DNA of 7,423 bases, taken from contig CAZMYR010000058.1 in assembly GCA_964570585.1 (NCBI GenBank), forward strand, positions 1-7,423, written 5' to 3'. A model generated the notes under the pieces. It did not search any database. It was not told the DNA's origin and saw nothing but the letters and a program-made list of their open reading frames with translations. The translations under genes and the position numbers were made by a program. This DNA comes from G020354945 sp964570585 (GTDB lineage Bacteria; Omnitrophota; Gorgyraeia; JABMRG01; JAFGKX01). Of this stretch, positions 5,075 to 7,423 are shown piece by piece. Within the stretch, counting starts at the first letter, position 1; each line of letters opens with the position of its first letter.

Positions 5075-6430
5075 TCACCTTTCTTTCAATCTAAACCTTA
5101 TCGGCACACCGAATAATCCAAACTGCGATCTGATATTGTTTTCTAAGAAATTTAAATAATCAGATTTTATTAATTTTGGATAATTAGAAAACAGAGTGAA
5201 GGCCGGCGGTGCAATTTGTGTCTGTGTACCATAAAATATATTTATCTTTTTATTTTCTACCAATGGATGACGTTTAGCTGACTGAATATCTTTTAATAAT
5301 TTGTTAAGTTCTACAGTCCTAATGCTTATATTCGCCATTCGTTTAAGCATAGAAGCCAATTCTATTACGTTGAGTAAGTTTTTTCCTTTAAGGCAGCTGA
5401 TAAAAATAATTGGGAGCCATTCCAATAATTTAAGCCTTCCTTTAAGAGCCGTTTCGTAATCCTGTTGTTTTATCCCTTTTGCCAGGTCCCATTTGTTAAC
5501 TATAATAACGCAGGGTTTGCCGCATTTTATTACATATTCAATGATTTTTATATCATCCACACATAGGCCTCCTGCCGCGTCGAGCATAACCAGAGCAACC
5601 TCTGCCCTTCTTATAGATTCCTTTGAACGGGCTATGCTAAAAATTTCTACCGGTTTTCTTAGTTTTCTCTTATGTTTTATACCGGCCGTATCTACTAAAA
5701 TAAAGGTCTTATCCGCATATTCAAAATGTACATCCACGGCGTCTCTGGTAGTGCCTGGGGACTCATCGACTATAACCACATCTTTTTTAAATAATGCGTT
5801 TATAAATGTGGATTTTCCTACATTTGGCCTTCCCACTATTGCAACGGTTACCTCCTTCTTCGGTAACTGTTCTTGCGGATGTTTTTTATGAATGAGTAAA
5901 GATTTAGCTAAATCTTCTAAAAGCGGTTCTATGCCGTGGCCATGCAGAGCAGAGACAGAATATGGCTGCCCCAAACCCAATTGATAAAAATCATAAACTC
6001 CTTCTTCTAATCTTTTATTGTCGACTTTATTAACCACTAAAAATACTTTCTTAGATGATTTACGCAATAAGGAAGTTATGTGGTAATCTATGGGGGTGGC
6101 ACCAATTCTTACGTCAGTTACGAATAATATTATGTCTGCTTCATCAAGAGAAAGTTCTACCTGCTGATAGACAAGCTGATCTATTTTTTCTTTTAAACGG
6201 GCCTTAATACCGCCGGTATCTATAACTTTTACATTTTTACCATGAATAGATAGATCCGCGGATAGCCTATTTCTTGTAACTCCTGGGGTAGGCTCAACAA
6301 TAGCTTTTCTTCTGCCAATTAGCCGATTAAAAAGAGAGGATTTGCCTACATTTGGGGAACCTACTATTACTACTACGGGAACGGGCAAGGGCTTACTTAG
6401 ATTCACCCCGTTAGGAAATTTTCCTTTCAT
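5075..6430 (-). CDS. der: Ribosome-assembly GTPase Der (EngA)
   Basis: Der is an essential cytoplasmic GTPase with two tandem G domains that helps mature the 50S ribosomal subunit. Domain 1 shows GSPNVGKS (24-31), DTGG (71-74), NKVD (134-137) and SA (160-161). Domain 2 shows GRPNVGKS (200-207), DTAG (247-250), NKWD (312-315) and a G5 motif with SC in place of the usual SA. The C-terminal KH-like domain (about 355-451) ends in the typical GVPIRFRLKER. The length of 451 is normal. The start is not firm: ATG 6430 has no ribosome site in its AT-rich upstream region, while an in-frame GTG at 6406 would give 443 residues and a more usual N-terminus but also lacks a well-placed one. Both lie in or next to the inverted repeat at 6406-6509, which may affect initiation. 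Confidence 0.97.
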   Translation of the reverse strand: MKGKFPNGVNLSKPLPVPVVVIVGSPNVGKSSLFNRLIGRRKAIVEPTPGVTRNRLSADLSIHGKNVKVIDTGGIKARLKEKIDQLVYQQVELSLDEADIILFVTDVRIGATPIDYHITSLLRKSSKKVFLVVNKVDNKRLEEGVYDFYQLGLGQPYSVSALHGHGIEPLLEDLAKSLLIHKKHPQEQLPKKEVTVAIVGRPNVGKSTFINALFKKDVVIVDESPGTTRDAVDVHFEYADKTFILVDTAGIKHKRKLRKPVEIFSIARSKESIRRAEVALVMLDAAGGLCVDDIKIIEYVIKCGKPCVIIVNKWDLAKGIKQQDYETALKGRLKLLEWLPIIFISCLKGKNLLNVIELASMLKRMANISIRTVELNKLLKDIQSAKRHPLVENKKINIFYGTQTQIAPPAFTLFSNYPKLIKSDYLNFLENNIRSQFGLFGVPIRFRLKER

Positions 6431-6509
6431 AATTTTATATAATTAGGACATATATTTTAATTCCCCGTTAAAATAGCAATTTAGGCTTTATGTAAATTTT
6501 CTAACGGGG
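6406..6509 (-). repeat. Triplicated CCCCGTTA motif forming alternative hairpins between pgsA and der
   Basis: Segments 6494-6509 and 6406-6421 are 16-base inverted repeats with one mismatch. A third copy of CCCCGTTA (6463-6470) can pair instead with 6502-6509 over 8 bp. In the minus-strand transcript the last codons and stop of pgsA (TAG 6503-6501) could therefore pair either with the intergenic copy or with the start region of der. The longer hairpin would place the der ATG (6430) at the loop edge and bury the codons just after it. Neither hairpin has a U-tract. The pairing is seen in the sequence; a regulatory effect is inference. Confidence 0.55.
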
Positions 6510-7052
6510 TTCATTTAATATGCGATTGCCCCTTATTAAATAACCTATGCCGGAAAGTGCAGTAAAAACTACTGTTGTTGTCCATATAATGTATGAATAT
6601 TTAAACTGTAGCAAGACCATAATAATGGTAATCATCTGTAAAGTAGCGGTAATTTTACCAAGCCGGCTAGGTTTAAATTCTATTTTGCTCACAAGCGTAT
6701 ATATTACTGCAGAGCCTAAGACGATAAAAATATCTCTGCTTATTACAACAATAGAAACCCAGCAAGGTATCCTAAGCCCACTTGGCAGAGTGGCTATCAC
6801 AGACAAGCATATAAACGCAGAGATTATCAGTAATTTATCGGCTATAGGATCAAGGGCTGTGCCTAATTTAGTTTTCTGATAGTATCTGCGAGCAATATAG
6901 CCATCAATTGCGTCAGTCAAAACTGATATTGTAAATATCGCAAGCGCTATAAATCTTAAAAAATCCCGTTCCGGACTATAATAAATAAAACAGGTGATAA
7001 AAAACGGAATTAGTAATATCCTGACAATTGTTATTTTATTCGCCAGACTCAT
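6501..7052 (-). CDS. pgsA: CDP-diacylglycerol--glycerol-3-phosphate 3-phosphatidyltransferase (PgsA-type CDP-alcohol phosphatidyltransferase)
   Basis: This inner-membrane enzyme joins glycerol 3-phosphate to CDP-diacylglycerol, giving phosphatidylglycerol phosphate, the precursor of phosphatidylglycerol and cardiolipin. The full CDP-alcohol phosphatidyltransferase signature is present: D47-A-I-D50-G51-Y-I-A54-R55, then G64-x3-D68-x3-D72, with every metal and substrate-binding residue intact. The N-terminal NKITIVRILLIPFF is typical of PgsA, as are the 183 residues and several membrane helices. The start ATG 7052 has AGG close upstream and a stronger AAGGAG (7070-7065) 12 bases away. It precedes der by 70 bases. 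A large palindrome ends about 30 bases upstream of the start. A related alcohol-phosphate substrate cannot be fully excluded, but PgsA is the best call. Confidence 0.9.
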   Translation of the reverse strand: MSLANKITIVRILLIPFFITCFIYYSPERDFLRFIALAIFTISVLTDAIDGYIARRYYQKTKLGTALDPIADKLLIISAFICLSVIATLPSGLRIPCWVSIVVISRDIFIVLGSAVIYTLVSKIEFKPSRLGKITATLQMITIIMVLLQFKYSYIIWTTTVVFTALSGIGYLIRGNRILNEPR

Positions 7053-7081
7053 CTACCTAAACTGCTCCTTTACTTTGTGAG

Positions 7082-7309
7082 AGTAACCATAGCAGTCACC
7101 TATTCGCAACTAGAATTTTTGTCCCGAGGGTTCGGGACGCGTATTTTATTCACTCGGAAAAATTTAACTCGCCCTCACATCTTACGATATGTTCGGGCTC
7201 AAACACAAATTTTTCTTCACGAGGTCTGCCTCTGCAGACCTCGTTCAAACTTCGTTCATAAAACACTAAAAATTCTAATTGTTGCTCATAGGCGACTGCT
7301 ATGGTTACT
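7082..7309 (-). repeat. 228-base imperfect palindrome with two lateral hairpins; possible MITE or structured leader RNA of pgsA
   Basis: The outer arms 7082-7120 and 7268-7309 pair with few mismatches and a 3-base gap. Inner arms 7141-7153 with 7253-7265, and 7155-7165 with 7206-7216, continue the stem. A hairpin branches from each side: 7121-7138 (GTCCCGA/TCGGGAC, 7 bp) and 7219-7244 (11 bp, 4-base loop). The apex is 7171-7198 (GCCC...GGGC). Read on the minus strand, several mismatches become tandem G-A pairs (7104-7105 with 7286-7287; 7150-7151 with 7255-7256; 7175-7176 with 7193-7194), and one plus-strand A-C mismatch becomes a G-U pair. This favours a folded minus-strand RNA, though a mobile palindrome is equally possible. 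It lies in the putative leader of pgsA. Confidence 0.65.
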
Positions 7310-7423
7310 GCACCTATAAGTGAAGGCATCATACGAATTTAAACATGGCACAACGCAAAGGTTTTGTGTGCTTGCCGGAGCGACTCCTCAACAAGAGCGA
7401 AGAGTATTGTGAGCGAGGCATCA
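7310..7423. other. No convincing gene; possible degenerate coding remnant at the window edge
   Basis: Together with the palindrome this completes about 370 bases upstream of pgsA without a gene. A minus-strand frame is open from the window edge (7422) to TAA (7341-7339), 27 codons reading DASLTILFALVEES at its visible start, which may be the end of a gene or chance. TGATGCC occurs twice on the minus strand (7423-7417 and 7331-7325), a short direct repeat. A weak TATGAT with TTGCGT 19 bases upstream is a poor promoter candidate. I cannot assign anything firm. Confidence 0.3.

Noticed and set aside
5493..5891. 132-codon plus-strand frame opposite der
   Set aside because: It lies wholly antisense to the conserved GTPase domains of Der and reads as a shadow of that gene.
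7082..7309. Cloverleaf-like fold taken as a tRNA or as an integron attC site
   Set aside because: It is far longer than a tRNA, with no recognisable anticodon arm, T-arm or CCA-type acceptor, and no attC-type R boxes or neighbouring integron cassettes are visible.
7077..7319. 80-codon plus-strand reading frame over the same palindrome
   Set aside because: It mirrors the palindrome on the opposite strand, has no supporting start signal, and shows no recognisable motif.
7150..7332. 60-codon minus-strand reading frame in the palindrome upstream of pgsA
   Set aside because: It has no ribosome-binding site, runs through both arms and the hairpins of the palindrome, and its composition follows the DNA symmetry rather than protein-like constraint.

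Overview
This is an AT-rich bacterial chromosomal segment in which every supported gene is on the minus strand, so it reads from right to left. Two inner-membrane phospholipid enzymes (PgsA, PlsY), the ribosome-assembly GTPase Der, two proteins with Sec-type signal peptides, and an ECF sigma factor with a membrane-anchored FecR/TPR partner suggest a Gram-negative-type (diderm) bacterium. The gene style and abundant palindromic repeats recall uncultivated phyla such as Omnitrophota. That placement is an impression, not something proved here.

Layout in the direction of transcription. (1) 7423-7053: no convincing gene. It holds a 228-base imperfect palindrome (7082-7309) with two lateral hairpins, just upstream of pgsA. 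(2) 7052-4432: pgsA, der and plsY. der and plsY are one base apart and probably coupled. A triplicated CCCCGTTA motif between pgsA and der can form two mutually exclusive hairpins. (3) 4452-4424: a consensus sigma-70 promoter (TTGACA, 17 bases, TATAAT) inside the end of plsY. Its transcript would begin with a leader of about 240 nt containing a 152-base palindrome (E2). (4) 4178-2280: two unrecognised genes for exported proteins (139 and 483 residues), separated by a five-copy 7-base tandem repeat. (5) 2292-2172: a short palindromic element (E1) at the stop codon of the 483-residue gene. E1 shares both flanks with E2. A rho-independent terminator follows. (6) 2170-130: an extended -10 promoter abutting that terminator, then an ECF sigma factor and a FecR-TPR protein joined by an ATGA stop/start overlap. 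A rho-independent terminator lies at 36-4.

How the parts may work together. pgsA and plsY serve phosphatidylglycerol and phosphatidic acid synthesis, with der as a common genomic neighbour. The sigma/FecR pair looks like a cell-surface signalling unit in which the membrane protein controls the sigma factor. The two exported proteins lie between direct copies of one repeat scaffold and behave like an inserted cassette. Whether the sigma factor controls them is unknown, because their promoter is of the housekeeping type.

The strongest non-genic signals are the E1/E2 family with its shared outer scaffold and different palindromic cores, and the 7082-7309 structure. In the latter, mismatches in the minus-strand reading repeatedly fall as tandem G-A pairs, which hints at a folded RNA. 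I found no tRNA, rRNA, CRISPR array or intact transposase gene.
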